From contig DASPHG010000046.1 of NCBI GenBank assembly GCA_035629775.1, positions 1-64,000 on the forward strand: a stretch of 64,000 nt of DNA, read 5' to 3'. Positions 39,671 to 47,316 of this stretch are shown here, one piece after another. The notes below the pieces were generated by a model, which was not told the origin of the DNA, did no database searches, and saw only the letters and a program-made list of their open reading frames with translations. The position numbers and the translations under genes were made by a program. The stretch is from DASPHG01 sp035629775. Its GTDB lineage: Bacteria > Actinomycetota > Thermoleophilia > Solirubrobacterales > Thermoleophilaceae. How positions within the stretch are numbered: the stretch's first letter is position 1; every line of letters starts with the position of its first letter.

Positions 39671-41161
39671 ATGGAGGCTCACTCGCTCGCGCATGCGGGC
39701 GGACTCAAGCTCCCGCGGTCGCGGGCGTTCCTGGCTGCGCTCGGCGACGAGCGGCTGGTCGATCAGGTCCGGCGCGGGAACGAGGCGGCCTTCGAGGTCC
39801 TCTACGACCGCTACCACGGCTCGATCCTCTCGTACTGCCGCCACATGCTCGGCTCGCGCGACGAGGGCGAGGACGCTCTTCAGCAGGCATTCGTCTCGGC
39901 CCACGCCGATCTCATGGCGAGCGACAAGCCGGTGCGGTTCAAGCCTTGGCTCTACGCGATCGCCCGCAACCGGTGCCTCTCCATGCTGCGCGCGCGACGG
40001 GAGCAGCCGAGCGACGACCTCGAACGCATCTCGACCGCCGGGCTCAGCGAGGAGGTTCAGCAGCGCGCGGACCTCCAGGAGGTCGTGGCCGACATCCAGG
40101 ACCTGCCCGACGAGCAGCGTGGCGCGCTCATCCTCGCGGAGCTCGGCGATCTCTCCCACGCCGAGGTCGCCCAGATCATCGGCTGCGAGGCGGCGAAGGT
40201 GAAATCGCTCGTATTCCAGGCCCGCTCGGGGCTGATGGAGCGCCGGGAGGCGCGCGAGACGCCCTGCGCGGAGATCCGCGAGCAGCTCTCGGTCCTGCGC
40301 GGCGGGTCGCTCCGACGCGGTCCCCTGCGGCGCCACCTGAAGGCGTGCCCGGGCTGCCGCGAGTTCCGCGCGGAGGTGCGCCGCCAGCGCCAGATGGTCG
40401 CGGCGATCCTCCCGGTGATCCCCACCCTCGGCCTCAAGGAGAGCGCGCTCGCCGCCGCCGGTGTCGGCGTCGGGGCGGGCTCGGCCGGCGGCGCCGCCGC
40501 GCTGGCGGGCGGAGGCGCGGCTCTGGCGGCGAAGGCGAGCGTCGCGAAGATCGCCGTGATCGCCGTCGCCACCACGGGCGCCGTGGGCGGCGCGGTCGCG
40601 GTGCAGCAGGCAGCGGGGGGCGGCGACGGACGCGATCGTGACCGCCCCGCCGCCGAGTCGGCGCCAGCGGGCGCCCCGGGCGCGACGGACGCGCTGCCGG
40701 GGGTCCCGGGTGAGGGTCGAGCCGAGGACCACACGCGACGTCTGAACCGCACACCGGCCGCGGATGCGAAGCGCGACCGCGGGCGCGCGGATGCCCGCTC
40801 CGACGGCAAGAACGGCTTCGATCCGAAGCAGGGCGGCTCGGGCGGCGATCGCGCGCGCGATTTCGCGGCCGGTCGCGGCGAGGGTAAGCACCTGGGGATC
40901 GAGAAGCAGGCGGAGCGCGGCACCGTGCCGCGCGGGCAGACGAAGCCGGATGGGCCACGCGGCCAGTCGGGGCAGGCCAAGGCGAAGGCCCCCGGGCAGA
41001 TGAAGGCCCCCGGGCAGACGAAGGAGAAGCCCGCCTCCGCAGGGCCCAAGCCGAAGCCGGAGAAGGCCAAGCCGGCCCCCAACAACGCCAACCCGGAGCC
41101 GGGACCGCCGGAGGAGCGCGGCCCGCTCGGGAAGCTCCTCGGGCCGAAGCCGAAGCCCTAG
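39671..41161 (+). CDS. ECF sigma factor fused to zinc-finger anti-sigma-like and membrane region
   Basis: A 496-residue fusion. Residues 20-100 are sigma region 2 (VRRGNEAAFEVLYDRYHGSI, DEGEDALQQAFVSA, FKPWLYAIARNRCL) and 115-190 are region 4 (DLPDEQRGALILAELGDLSHAEVAQIIGC). A zinc-binding anti-sigma signature HLKACPGC follows (H222, C226, C229), then an Ala/Gly-rich segment with a likely membrane helix (near 290-312). The last 180 residues are disordered, Lys/Pro/Gly-rich and probably outside the cell. The sigma factor is therefore likely held at the membrane until a signal frees it. Similar fusions are described for actinobacterial ECF groups such as ECF52/53. ATG 39671 is preferred over starts nearer the divergent hydrolase gene. 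Confidence 0.88.
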   Translation: MEAHSLAHAGGLKLPRSRAFLAALGDERLVDQVRRGNEAAFEVLYDRYHGSILSYCRHMLGSRDEGEDALQQAFVSAHADLMASDKPVRFKPWLYAIARNRCLSMLRARREQPSDDLERISTAGLSEEVQQRADLQEVVADIQDLPDEQRGALILAELGDLSHAEVAQIIGCEAAKVKSLVFQARSGLMERREARETPCAEIREQLSVLRGGSLRRGPLRRHLKACPGCREFRAEVRRQRQMVAAILPVIPTLGLKESALAAAGVGVGAGSAGGAAALAGGGAALAAKASVAKIAVIAVATTGAVGGAVAVQQAAGGGDGRDRDRPAAESAPAGAPGATDALPGVPGEGRAEDHTRRLNRTPAADAKRDRGRADARSDGKNGFDPKQGGSGGDRARDFAAGRGEGKHLGIEKQAERGTVPRGQTKPDGPRGQSGQAKAKAPGQMKAPGQTKEKPASAGPKPKPEKAKPAPNNANPEPGPPEERGPLGKLLGPKPKP

Positions 41162-41805
41162 GCGAGCGCCGCCGGCACCCAGCTCGCGCCGAGCTCCGCC
41201 AGGAAGCCCGGCTCCACGGCGTGCGGCAGCGGGTACTCGCGGTAGGTGAGGTCGACGCCGGCCGCTCCCAGGCGCTCTCGCGCGTCACGTCCCCACTCCA
41301 CCCCGATCATGGTGTCGTACTCGCCGTGCCCAACCGCGACCGGGAGACCGTCCCGGCCGGCCAGGTCGAGCTCGAACCCCTCGACCGTGGGCATGAAGCC
41401 GCTCAGCGCGACGATTCCGGCCGGGGCGGGCCGCCCGGCGCCGAGGCCGAGCGCGTACGACATCACGGCTCCCTGCGAGAACCCGCCGAGGATCGTCCGG
41501 TCGGGGGCGATGCCCTCCCACCCCAGCACCGCGTCGAGCCACGCGGACGCCGTGGAGTAGGTCGCGTGGAAGGTGTCGTGGTCGGGAAAGCCGATCCGCG
41601 CGACCGCGTACCAGTGCGCGCCGCCGGGCGGCAGCGACAGGGGCCCCCGCGGCGTGATCCCCACGAGCCGCCGCTCCGGGTCGAGCACGTCGAGCAGCGG
41701 CAGGAGGTCGTGCTCGCTCGTCCCGCGCCCGTGGAAGAGGACGAGCGCGCCGTCGGGCTCGCCCGCGGCCGCCCGTCTGAGGTACGTGAGCGCGTCCGCT
41801 GCCAT
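41158..41805 (-). CDS. phospholipase/carboxylesterase-type alpha/beta hydrolase
   Basis: A 215-residue soluble hydrolase of the YpfH/PnbA-like carboxylesterase family. LVLFHGRGTSEHDLLPLLDVL begins the fold, LGGFSQGAVMSYAL is the nucleophile elbow (GFSQG), GHGEYDTMIG gives the catalytic Asp and YPLPHAVEP the His. The triad is complete and the length typical. Likely substrates are short-chain esters or lysophospholipids. It starts at ATG 41805 and diverges from phzF-like across 32 bp, where each has its own TANNNT element. The stop shares CTAG with the sigma factor gene. Confidence 0.9.
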   Translation of the reverse strand: MAADALTYLRRAAAGEPDGALVLFHGRGTSEHDLLPLLDVLDPERRLVGITPRGPLSLPPGGAHWYAVARIGFPDHDTFHATYSTASAWLDAVLGWEGIAPDRTILGGFSQGAVMSYALGLGAGRPAPAGIVALSGFMPTVEGFELDLAGRDGLPVAVGHGEYDTMIGVEWGRDARERLGAAGVDLTYREYPLPHAVEPGFLAELGASWVPAALA

Positions 41806-41813
41806 CGCCGCGC

Positions 41814-41830
41814 AGGCTACGCCGTACGCT
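41814..41830. promoter_or_regulatory. paired divergent -10-like elements
   Basis: Minus-strand TAGCCT (41819-41814) lies 8 nt before ATG 41805. Plus-strand TACGCT (41825-41830) lies 7 nt before GTG 41838. Any -35 would fall in the opposite gene. Confidence 0.45.
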
Positions 41831-41837
41831 CCGCGGG

Positions 41838-42527
41838 GTGACGGTCGCCCACCTGCACGTGCTTCGCGTCTTCGTCGGCCCCGATGGCCGCGGGGGGAAC
41901 CCGCTCGGCGTCTTTCTCGATCCCCCGCCGCTCGACGACGCCGACATGCAGGCGGTCGCCGCGGACCTGGGCTTCAGCGAGACGGTCTTCGTCGGCGACC
42001 GCGAGGCGGCGCGCCTGCGCATCTTCACGCCGGCGGTCGAGCTCCCGCTTGCGGGCCATCCCCTCGTGGGCACGGCCTGGCTCCTCCACCGCGAGGGGCC
42101 CGCCCCGGCGGTCCTGCGGCCGCCGGCGGGTGAAGTGCCCACGTGGCAGGACGCAGGCCTGACTTGGATCCGTGCGCGGCCGGCCGACGCGCCGGAGTTC
42201 GACCTCGTGGAACTTGGCTCGGCGGCGGAGGTGGAGAAGCTTTCGGCGGCGCCCGACGGGGGTGGCCGGACGGTCGCGTGGGCGTGGGACGACGAGGGGG
42301 CCGGCACGATGCGCGTGCGCGCGTTCCTGCCCGAGCTCGGCGTGCCCGAAGACGAGGCCACCGGCTCAGCGGCGCTCAGGCTGTGCGCGCTGGTGGGCCG
42401 GGCGGTCGAGATCCACCAGGGCACGGAATCGCGGATCAGCGCCCGCCCGGCTGACGGCGGGACCGTGGACCTGGGCGGCCGGGTGGAGCCGGTCGAGGAA
42501 CGCGAGTACCGGCGGCCGGGCGGCTAG
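41838..42527 (+). CDS. PhzF-family isomerase/epimerase-like protein
   Basis: A 229-residue protein with PhzF family motifs: VFVGPDGRGGNPLGVF, LGFSETVFV (catalytic-region Glu), FTPAVELPLAGHPLVGTAWLL and EDEATGSAALRL. These proteins have the diaminopimelate-epimerase fold; PhzF itself isomerises a phenazine precursor. No phenazine genes are here, so the substrate is open. The protein is about 40-60 residues shorter than most relatives, with shortened central loops, but the motif residues are kept. It starts at GTG 41838. Its stop shares CTAG with the small convergent gene. Confidence 0.87.
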   Translation: MTVAHLHVLRVFVGPDGRGGNPLGVFLDPPPLDDADMQAVAADLGFSETVFVGDREAARLRIFTPAVELPLAGHPLVGTAWLLHREGPAPAVLRPPAGEVPTWQDAGLTWIRARPADAPEFDLVELGSAAEVEKLSAAPDGGGRTVAWAWDDEGAGTMRVRAFLPELGVPEDEATGSAALRLCALVGRAVEIHQGTESRISARPADGGTVDLGGRVEPVEEREYRRPGG

Positions 42528-42685
42528 CGCTTCTTCTTCTTCTCGCGGGGGGGCCGCGGCGGGAATTTCTTCCGCTCGGCCGCCGTCATCTTGCGCACGA
42601 CGAGGTCGCCGCTCTCGATCTGCTCCTGGATCTCGTTGAGCTTGGCCTGGCGCTTCTCGTCCTGGCGCTCCTTGGGCGTCTTCAC
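42524..42685 (-). CDS. small highly charged protein, unknown function
   Basis: A 53-residue protein, very rich in Lys, Arg, Glu and Pro: KTPKERQDEKRQAKLNEIQ, a hydrophobic patch GDLVVRKMT, and a basic end of five lysines and an arginine. It has no membrane segment. Such proteins are usually nucleic acid or ribosome associated, but no family is recognised. GTG 42685 is the likely start; longer in-frame readings toward 42820 lose this composition. The overlap of its TAG with the phzF-like stop in CTAG supports a real gene, since the pattern recurs. Confidence 0.55.
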   Translation of the reverse strand: MKTPKERQDEKRQAKLNEIQEQIESGDLVVRKMTAAERKKFPPRPPREKKKKR

Positions 42686-42798
42686 GCCTACATCGTCCCC
42701 GGCGCACCGGACGGCCATGCCCGGTCCCAGCCCCCTCCAAATGTCCAGGCCCCAAGAGCCGATTTCACGTCTGCACGGATTCCTCCGAGAAAAGCTCC

Positions 42799-43494
42799 AT
42801 GGATGCGCGACGGATTGCAATTCCCCTGGCGACGCTCGCCCTGATGGCGATGTCGGCCCCTCTTGCCCCGGCCGTGGACCTCGGCTCGGTGAGCGTGCGG
42901 GCGCCGGGCACGGACCCGCTCAGGGACGGAAAGGCGGCCAACCGCGTGAACGAGAAGCGCTGGGAGCCGCGGCGCGGCAACCGGCGCGAGAACCGCAACG
43001 TCCCGAGCGACCGCGAGCTGGCCGAGTTCCGGCGCAAGAGCGTGATCGCCTACCGCCACGAGGTCACCGGGCGCTATCGCGGCACGACCGACGAGATCAT
43101 CCAGTGGGCGGCGCGCAAGTGGGGGTTCGACCCCGACCTGTTCCGCGCCGTGGCGTACGTCGAGTCGCGCTGGCGGATGAATGCGGTCGGCGACGGCGGC
43201 CTGTCCTATGGCCTCTTCCAGCTCAAGAAGACCTACTACTGCTGCGTGGAGTTCACGTCGAGGATGAGCGCCTTCAACGCGGACTACTACGGCGCGATCC
43301 TGCGGGCGTACTACGACGGTCGCGAGACGTGGCTGAACGACATGGAGCGCGGCGAGCGCTACACGCGCGGTGACCTGTGGGGCAGCATCGGGGCCCACTA
43401 CGCGGGTCGCTGGCGGACGGGCCCGGCGATGGACTACGTCCGGATGGTCAAGCGGGCGCTCGACGACGCTCCGTGGCGCGAATCGGACTTCTGA
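42799..43494 (+). CDS. exported lysozyme-like (SLT-type) lytic transglycosylase
   Basis: A 231-residue protein with a signal peptide (about 1-26), a basic disordered segment and a C-terminal lysozyme-like fold. The catalytic Glu is in VAYVESRWRMNAVGDGG, followed by LSYGLFQLKK as in SLT family transglycosylases. The tail keeps the helical core (DLWGSIGAHYAGRW). It would cleave the MurNAc-GlcNAc bond of peptidoglycan. TYYCCVEF adds an unusual Cys pair in the active-site region. It precedes mreB by 27 nt, which hints at a role in wall remodelling during elongation. Confidence 0.82.
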   Translation: MDARRIAIPLATLALMAMSAPLAPAVDLGSVSVRAPGTDPLRDGKAANRVNEKRWEPRRGNRRENRNVPSDRELAEFRRKSVIAYRHEVTGRYRGTTDEIIQWAARKWGFDPDLFRAVAYVESRWRMNAVGDGGLSYGLFQLKKTYYCCVEFTSRMSAFNADYYGAILRAYYDGRETWLNDMERGERYTRGDLWGSIGAHYAGRWRTGPAMDYVRMVKRALDDAPWRESDF

Positions 43495-43508
43495 GCCGCC
43501 CCGGTCCG

Positions 43509-43514
43509 TAACCT
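43509..43514 (+). promoter_or_regulatory. -10-like TAACCT before mreB
   Basis: TAACCT ends 7 nt before ATG 43522, the leaderless spacing seen repeatedly in this window. Confidence 0.4.
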
Positions 43515-43521
43515 GTCCCCG

Positions 43522-44601
43522 ATGTTCGGTGGCGGCGGTGGCCGCGACATCGCGATCGACCTTGGCACCGCCAATACCCTCGTCTTCGAGCGCGGCCGCG
43601 GCATCGCGCTCTCCGAGCCGTCGGTCGTGGCGGTGGACGCCGAGAGCGGCAGCGTCCAGGCGGTCGGCGACGACGCGCGCCGGATGATCGGCCGCACGCC
43701 GGCCACCATCTCGGCGATCAGGCCGTTGCGGCACGGCGTGATCGCGGACTTCGAGGTGACGGAGCGGATGTTGCGGTACTTCATCCGCAGCGTGCACCCG
43801 CGCCCGTACCCGCGCTCGCGCGTGGTGATGTGCGCGCCGTCGGGCGTCACGGAGGTCGAGAAGCGCGCGGTGGAGGAGGCCTGTCTCGCCGCCGGCGCAC
43901 GCAAGGTGCAGCTGATCGAGGAGCCGATCGCCGCCGCCATCGGCGCGGGCCTCCCCATCGGCGAACCGAGCGGCAACATGGTCGTGGACATCGGCGGCGG
44001 CACCAGCGAGGTCGCCGTGATCGCGCTGGGCGGCATGATCGTCTCGGAGTCGCTGCGCGTCGGCGGGTACGACTTCGACGACGCCATCGCCACTCATCTC
44101 AAGCGCGCGCACGGCATCGTCGTCGGGCAGCAGACAGCGGAGAAGCTGAAGCTCGACATCGGCTCGGCGACGGCGCTCGCGCAGGAGCTCGAGACGGAGG
44201 TGCGCGGCCGCGACGTGGCGACGGGCCTGCCGAAGACGCTGACCTTGACGAGCCAGGAGCTGCGCGCGGCGTGCGCCGAGCCGCTCGCGGCGGTCATCGA
44301 GGCGGTCAAGACGACCCTCGAGCAGACACCGCCGGAGCTCGCCGCGGACATCTCGACGCGCGGGATCCTGCTCGCGGGCGGCGGAGCGCTCCTGCGCGGG
44401 TTCGACACCCTGCTCCACGACGCGACCGAGCTGCCGGTCCGGTTGGCCGAGTCGCCACTCACCTGCGTCGTCCTGGGCGCCGGTCAGGCGCTCGAGGAGT
44501 TCGACGCGATGGAGGAGCTCGACGGGCGACCCACGCGGCGCCGCTCTCCGCGTCCGCGGCGCGCCTCGTTCGCGCGATCCGGGCGAAGCCGCCGCCGTTA
44601 G
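43522..44601 (+). CDS. mreB: MreB-family actin-like cell shape protein
   Basis: A 359-residue ATPase of the actin fold. IAIDLGTANTLVF is phosphate loop 1, GVIADFEVTERMLRYFI and the EEPIAAAIGAGLPI stretch match MreB, VVDIGGGTSEVAVIALGG is phosphate loop 2, and GILLAGGGALLRGFD the adenosine site. It polymerises under the membrane and guides RodA/PBP complexes. A short basic tail of about 25 residues (RRRSPRPRRASF) goes beyond the usual 335-345 residues and may bind membrane or DNA. MreC and MreD are not beside it, unlike most rods, so it could be an Mbl-like paralogue. Start ATG 43522. Confidence 0.93.
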   Translation: MFGGGGGRDIAIDLGTANTLVFERGRGIALSEPSVVAVDAESGSVQAVGDDARRMIGRTPATISAIRPLRHGVIADFEVTERMLRYFIRSVHPRPYPRSRVVMCAPSGVTEVEKRAVEEACLAAGARKVQLIEEPIAAAIGAGLPIGEPSGNMVVDIGGGTSEVAVIALGGMIVSESLRVGGYDFDDAIATHLKRAHGIVVGQQTAEKLKLDIGSATALAQELETEVRGRDVATGLPKTLTLTSQELRAACAEPLAAVIEAVKTTLEQTPPELAADISTRGILLAGGGALLRGFDTLLHDATELPVRLAESPLTCVVLGAGQALEEFDAMEELDGRPTRRRSPRPRRASFARSGRSRRR

Positions 44602-44634
44602 GGCCGAACCTGCGCGATCGCGGGTTCCAGCTCT

Positions 44635-44640
44635 TACATT
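44635..44640 (+). promoter_or_regulatory. -10-like TACATT, leaderless arrangement
   Basis: TACATT ends 7 nt before GTG 44648 in the 46-bp gap after mreB. Confidence 0.4.
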
Positions 44641-44647
44641 TCCGCCT

Positions 44648-46405
44648 GTGAGACCCGGCCTCGCCTTCATGGTGGCGCTCCTCGCGTCCGCTTTCACCGC
44701 GCCCGCGGCAGGCGCCGAGGCGACCCGCCTGTACTGGGGGAACGACCTGAACATCGGGTCGACCGTCGAGCGGTGCGAGTTGCACACCGTGCCGTGCGAC
44801 GCGGAGAATGTCGCCGAGGAGCAGGACAACCCGTTCGGCGTGGCGGTGAACGGCGCGCACGTCTACTGGACGAACGCGGACGGGAACTCGGTCCAGCGGT
44901 GCGAGCTGGACGCGGCGATGCCGTGTACCGGCGAGGTGATCGCGACCGGTGAGGCGGAGCCGACGGGCATCGCGTTGAGCGACACGCACGTCTACTGGAC
45001 GACCAACATGCCGGGCGCCGTGCGCCGCTGCGCGCTGGCCGCGCCGCTGCCGTGCACTCCGGAGACCGTGGTCGCGTCGGCGCCCGACGCCTCGCACCCG
45101 GCCGTGAACGCGACCCATCTGTATTGGACGGAATTCGAGGGCGGACGGGTGCGCCGCTGCGCGCTGACGGCGATTCCCTGCACTCCCGAGGACGTGGCGA
45201 CGGGTCAGGACCGCCCGGTCGGGATCGCGCTCGACGCGACCCATGTGTATTGGGCGAACACCGGCCTGAGCAGCTCGACCCAGGGCACGGTGGTCCGCTG
45301 TGCCCTGGCGGACGCCCTCCCATGCACGCCCGAGCTCGTGGCCACGAACTTCGTGGGGACCCGTGGCGTGGCCGTTGACGACGCGCACGTCTACTGGTCG
45401 AACGTCAACTCGGGCGAGATCTTCCGCTGTCCGATCGACGCCTCGTTCCCATGCGGATCACCCACCGAGGTCGCGACGGGCGAACTGGGGACCTCAGGGA
45501 TCGCGCTTGAGATCCCGCCGCCGGCGCGCGACAGCGACGGCGACGGCGTGCTGGACGAGGACGACAATTGCCCGTTCGACGCGAACGCCGGCCAGGAGGA
45601 CCGCGACGGCGACGGCGTCGGCGCGGCGTGCGACACGACCGACTTCCTGCCGGGCCCGTGCGCGAACGAGCAGCGCGGCACGGATTCCGGCGAGTTGATC
45701 GTGGGCTCCGAGTTCGGCGACGAGATACGAGCGCTCGCCGGCGACGACCGGGTCGTCGGGAGGCTGGGCGACGACTGCCTCCACGGTGACGACGGCGACG
45801 ACCGCGTGTGGGGTGACGACGGCAACGACCGCCTCTGGGGCGAGTTCGGCGCCGACCGCCTCAACGGGTTGGCGGGCGACGACAACCTGCGCGGCGGCGG
45901 CGGGGACGATCGCCTCTCGGGAAGCGCGGGCGACGACCAGGTTCGCGGCGGCCGGGCGGTGGACGTCCTTCGCGGGCAGATCGGCAATGACCGGCTGCGC
46001 GGTGGGCGCGGTGCGGACCGGCTGATCGCGCACGCGGGCGACGACCGGTTGTGGGGCAGCTACGGCGCCGACCGCCTCCAGGGCCGCATCGGCAACGACA
46101 AGCTCCGCGGCGGCCTCGGCGCGGACCGCCTGCTGGGCCGCGCCGACGACGACGACCTGCTGGCGGGCGGCGGCGCCGACCGGCTGCTCGGCCAGCGGGG
46201 CGACGACTTTCTATCCGGCGGTCGCGGCGCGGACCGGCTGAACGGCGGCACCGGCACGAACCGCTACTTCGGCGGCCGCGGCGACGACCGCATCGAGTCG
46301 CGGAACCGCGTTCCCGAGCGCATCCGCTGCGGCCCGGGTACCGATGTCGTGCGCGCCGACCTCGTCGATCAGGTCTTCGGCTGCGAGCGCGTCAGCCGTC
46401 GCTAG
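44648..46405 (+). CDS. secreted protein: beta-propeller, calcium type-3 repeat and RTX repeats
   Basis: A 585-residue exported protein. A signal peptide (to about 22) leads to a propeller of about six Cys-containing blades of about 45 residues. Each blade has the pattern HVYW-(T/S/A)N followed by V-x-R-C-x-L, with CTPE or similar pairs (likely disulfides). A thrombospondin type-3 calcium repeat follows (SDGDGVLDEDDNC, DRDGDGVGAAC). The last 200 residues are about 18 nine-residue RTX-like calcium repeats such as GDDRLWGEFGADRLNG. No type I secretion genes are near, so Sec export is more likely. Probably a surface or biofilm protein. Starts at GTG. Confidence 0.85.
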   Translation: MRPGLAFMVALLASAFTAPAAGAEATRLYWGNDLNIGSTVERCELHTVPCDAENVAEEQDNPFGVAVNGAHVYWTNADGNSVQRCELDAAMPCTGEVIATGEAEPTGIALSDTHVYWTTNMPGAVRRCALAAPLPCTPETVVASAPDASHPAVNATHLYWTEFEGGRVRRCALTAIPCTPEDVATGQDRPVGIALDATHVYWANTGLSSSTQGTVVRCALADALPCTPELVATNFVGTRGVAVDDAHVYWSNVNSGEIFRCPIDASFPCGSPTEVATGELGTSGIALEIPPPARDSDGDGVLDEDDNCPFDANAGQEDRDGDGVGAACDTTDFLPGPCANEQRGTDSGELIVGSEFGDEIRALAGDDRVVGRLGDDCLHGDDGDDRVWGDDGNDRLWGEFGADRLNGLAGDDNLRGGGGDDRLSGSAGDDQVRGGRAVDVLRGQIGNDRLRGGRGADRLIAHAGDDRLWGSYGADRLQGRIGNDKLRGGLGADRLLGRADDDDLLAGGGADRLLGQRGDDFLSGGRGADRLNGGTGTNRYFGGRGDDRIESRNRVPERIRCGPGTDVVRADLVDQVFGCERVSRR

Positions 46406-46406
46406 G

Positions 46407-46412
46407 TACGCT
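46407..46412 (+). promoter_or_regulatory. -10-like TACGCT, leaderless arrangement
   Basis: TACGCT ends 7 nt before ATG 46420, in the short gap after the RTX gene. Confidence 0.4.
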
Positions 46413-46419
46413 CGAGCCG

Positions 46420-46887
46420 ATGTGCCGCGCCCTCGTTCCGCTCCTCGCTGCCGCGATGCTCGCGTTCGCGGCATGCGGTGACGACGACGACGACTCGGGC
46501 CCGCCCTCGCGCGACGAGTTCATCGCGCAGGCGGACGCGATTTGCGCGGACTTCCAGGAGCTCGACGAGGGCATCAGCGCGGACCTGGAGGCGGCGCGTG
46601 ACGGGCAGGAGCAGGCCGAGGTCCTGCGCCGGGCCGTGGCGGAGGCCGAGCAGAGCATCGACGATCTGGATGCGCTCGAGGCTCCCGAGGACGGCTCCGA
46701 GCAGTTCGAGAGCTACCTGGCGGCGATGCGCGACCAGATCGCCGCCTTCGACCAGGCGGCCGACCAGCTCGAGGCGGGAGATGTCGCGGCCGCCCAGCGC
46801 ACGGTGACGAGCGCCGAGGAGCGCGGCGCCGAGGTTCGCCGAATCGCGCAGGACTACGGCTTCGAGGTCTGCGGCCGCGAGCCGTAG
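46420..46887 (+). CDS. lipoprotein, helical, unknown function
   Basis: A 155-residue lipoprotein. The lipobox AFAAC ends a signal peptide, so C21 or thereabouts would be lipidated, followed by Asp-rich GDDDDDSG. The mature part is predicted mostly helical, Gln/Ala/Glu-rich (DAICADFQELDEGI, EQFESYLAAMRDQIAAFDQAADQLEAGD), with three Cys in all, two of which may pair (ICADF and FEVCGREP). This architecture recurs in many actinobacterial lipoproteins of unknown role. ATG 46420 is supported by the lipobox distance and a TACGCT element. The 3' end overlaps the convergent gene by 34 bp. Confidence 0.8.
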   Translation: MCRALVPLLAAAMLAFAACGDDDDDSGPPSRDEFIAQADAICADFQELDEGISADLEAARDGQEQAEVLRRAVAEAEQSIDDLDALEAPEDGSEQFESYLAAMRDQIAAFDQAADQLEAGDVAAAQRTVTSAEERGAEVRRIAQDYGFEVCGREP

Positions 46888-47306
46888 GTCGCGGCCTCCC
46901 ACAGCTCGGCAGTCAGCCGCTCCGCCTCGTCGTCGTGAGTGCGTTGGAGGTTGCGCCCCCCGCGGGCGAACGTGCGCGCGACGGCATCCGGTACCTCGGG
47001 CTCGGCGAAGACGCGGTCCACCCAATCGGCTGGGCGGACGTGAGTGATGCCGACGGCGCGGGCCGCCGTCCGGTCCTCGCGCAGCGGTCCGCTGATCCGT
47101 CCTAGCCGGTACCCACCGCCGCGCTCCCGGGTCCAGACGAATAGGCCCTCCGGCAACGTCGCGAACCGGTGGAGCATCCGCGCGGCCTTCTCTCCGGTGC
47201 CCGGTCCGATGCCGACGAGGCCACGCGCCAGGCAGTGCTCGGCGCCGGCGCCCGGCTCGACCTCGCGGTCCCGGGCGCGCATCGGCGCGCGGTAGATGGC
47301 GGTCAC
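46854..47306 (-). CDS. conserved hypothetical protein
   Basis: A 150-residue soluble protein, not assigned to a named family by me. The core has LPEGLFVWTRERGGGYRLGRISG, a VGITHVRPADWVDR block and a FARGGRNLQRTHD end. Aromatic and Arg/Gly residues at fixed places recall small PUA/EVE-type or Mrr N-terminal nucleic acid binding folds. No catalytic residues stand out. GTG 47306 is 10 nt after the large secreted protein gene upstream, on the same strand, so co-transcription is possible but a functional link is not evident. The end overlaps the lipoprotein gene by 34 bp. Confidence 0.6.
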   Translation of the reverse strand: MTAIYRAPMRARDREVEPGAGAEHCLARGLVGIGPGTGEKAARMLHRFATLPEGLFVWTRERGGGYRLGRISGPLREDRTAARAVGITHVRPADWVDRVFAEPEVPDAVARTFARGGRNLQRTHDDEAERLTAELWEAATYGSRPQTSKP

Positions 47307-47316
47307 GGGCGCCGAG

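Noticed and set aside
41838..42527. Phenazine biosynthesis locus
   Set aside because: Only a PhzF-fold gene is present; no phzA-G genes surround it and this family has many unrelated members.
44648..46405. RTX toxin (haemolysin)
   Set aside because: Only the repeat part matches; no pore-forming or acyltransferase partner and the N-terminal part is a propeller with signal peptide.
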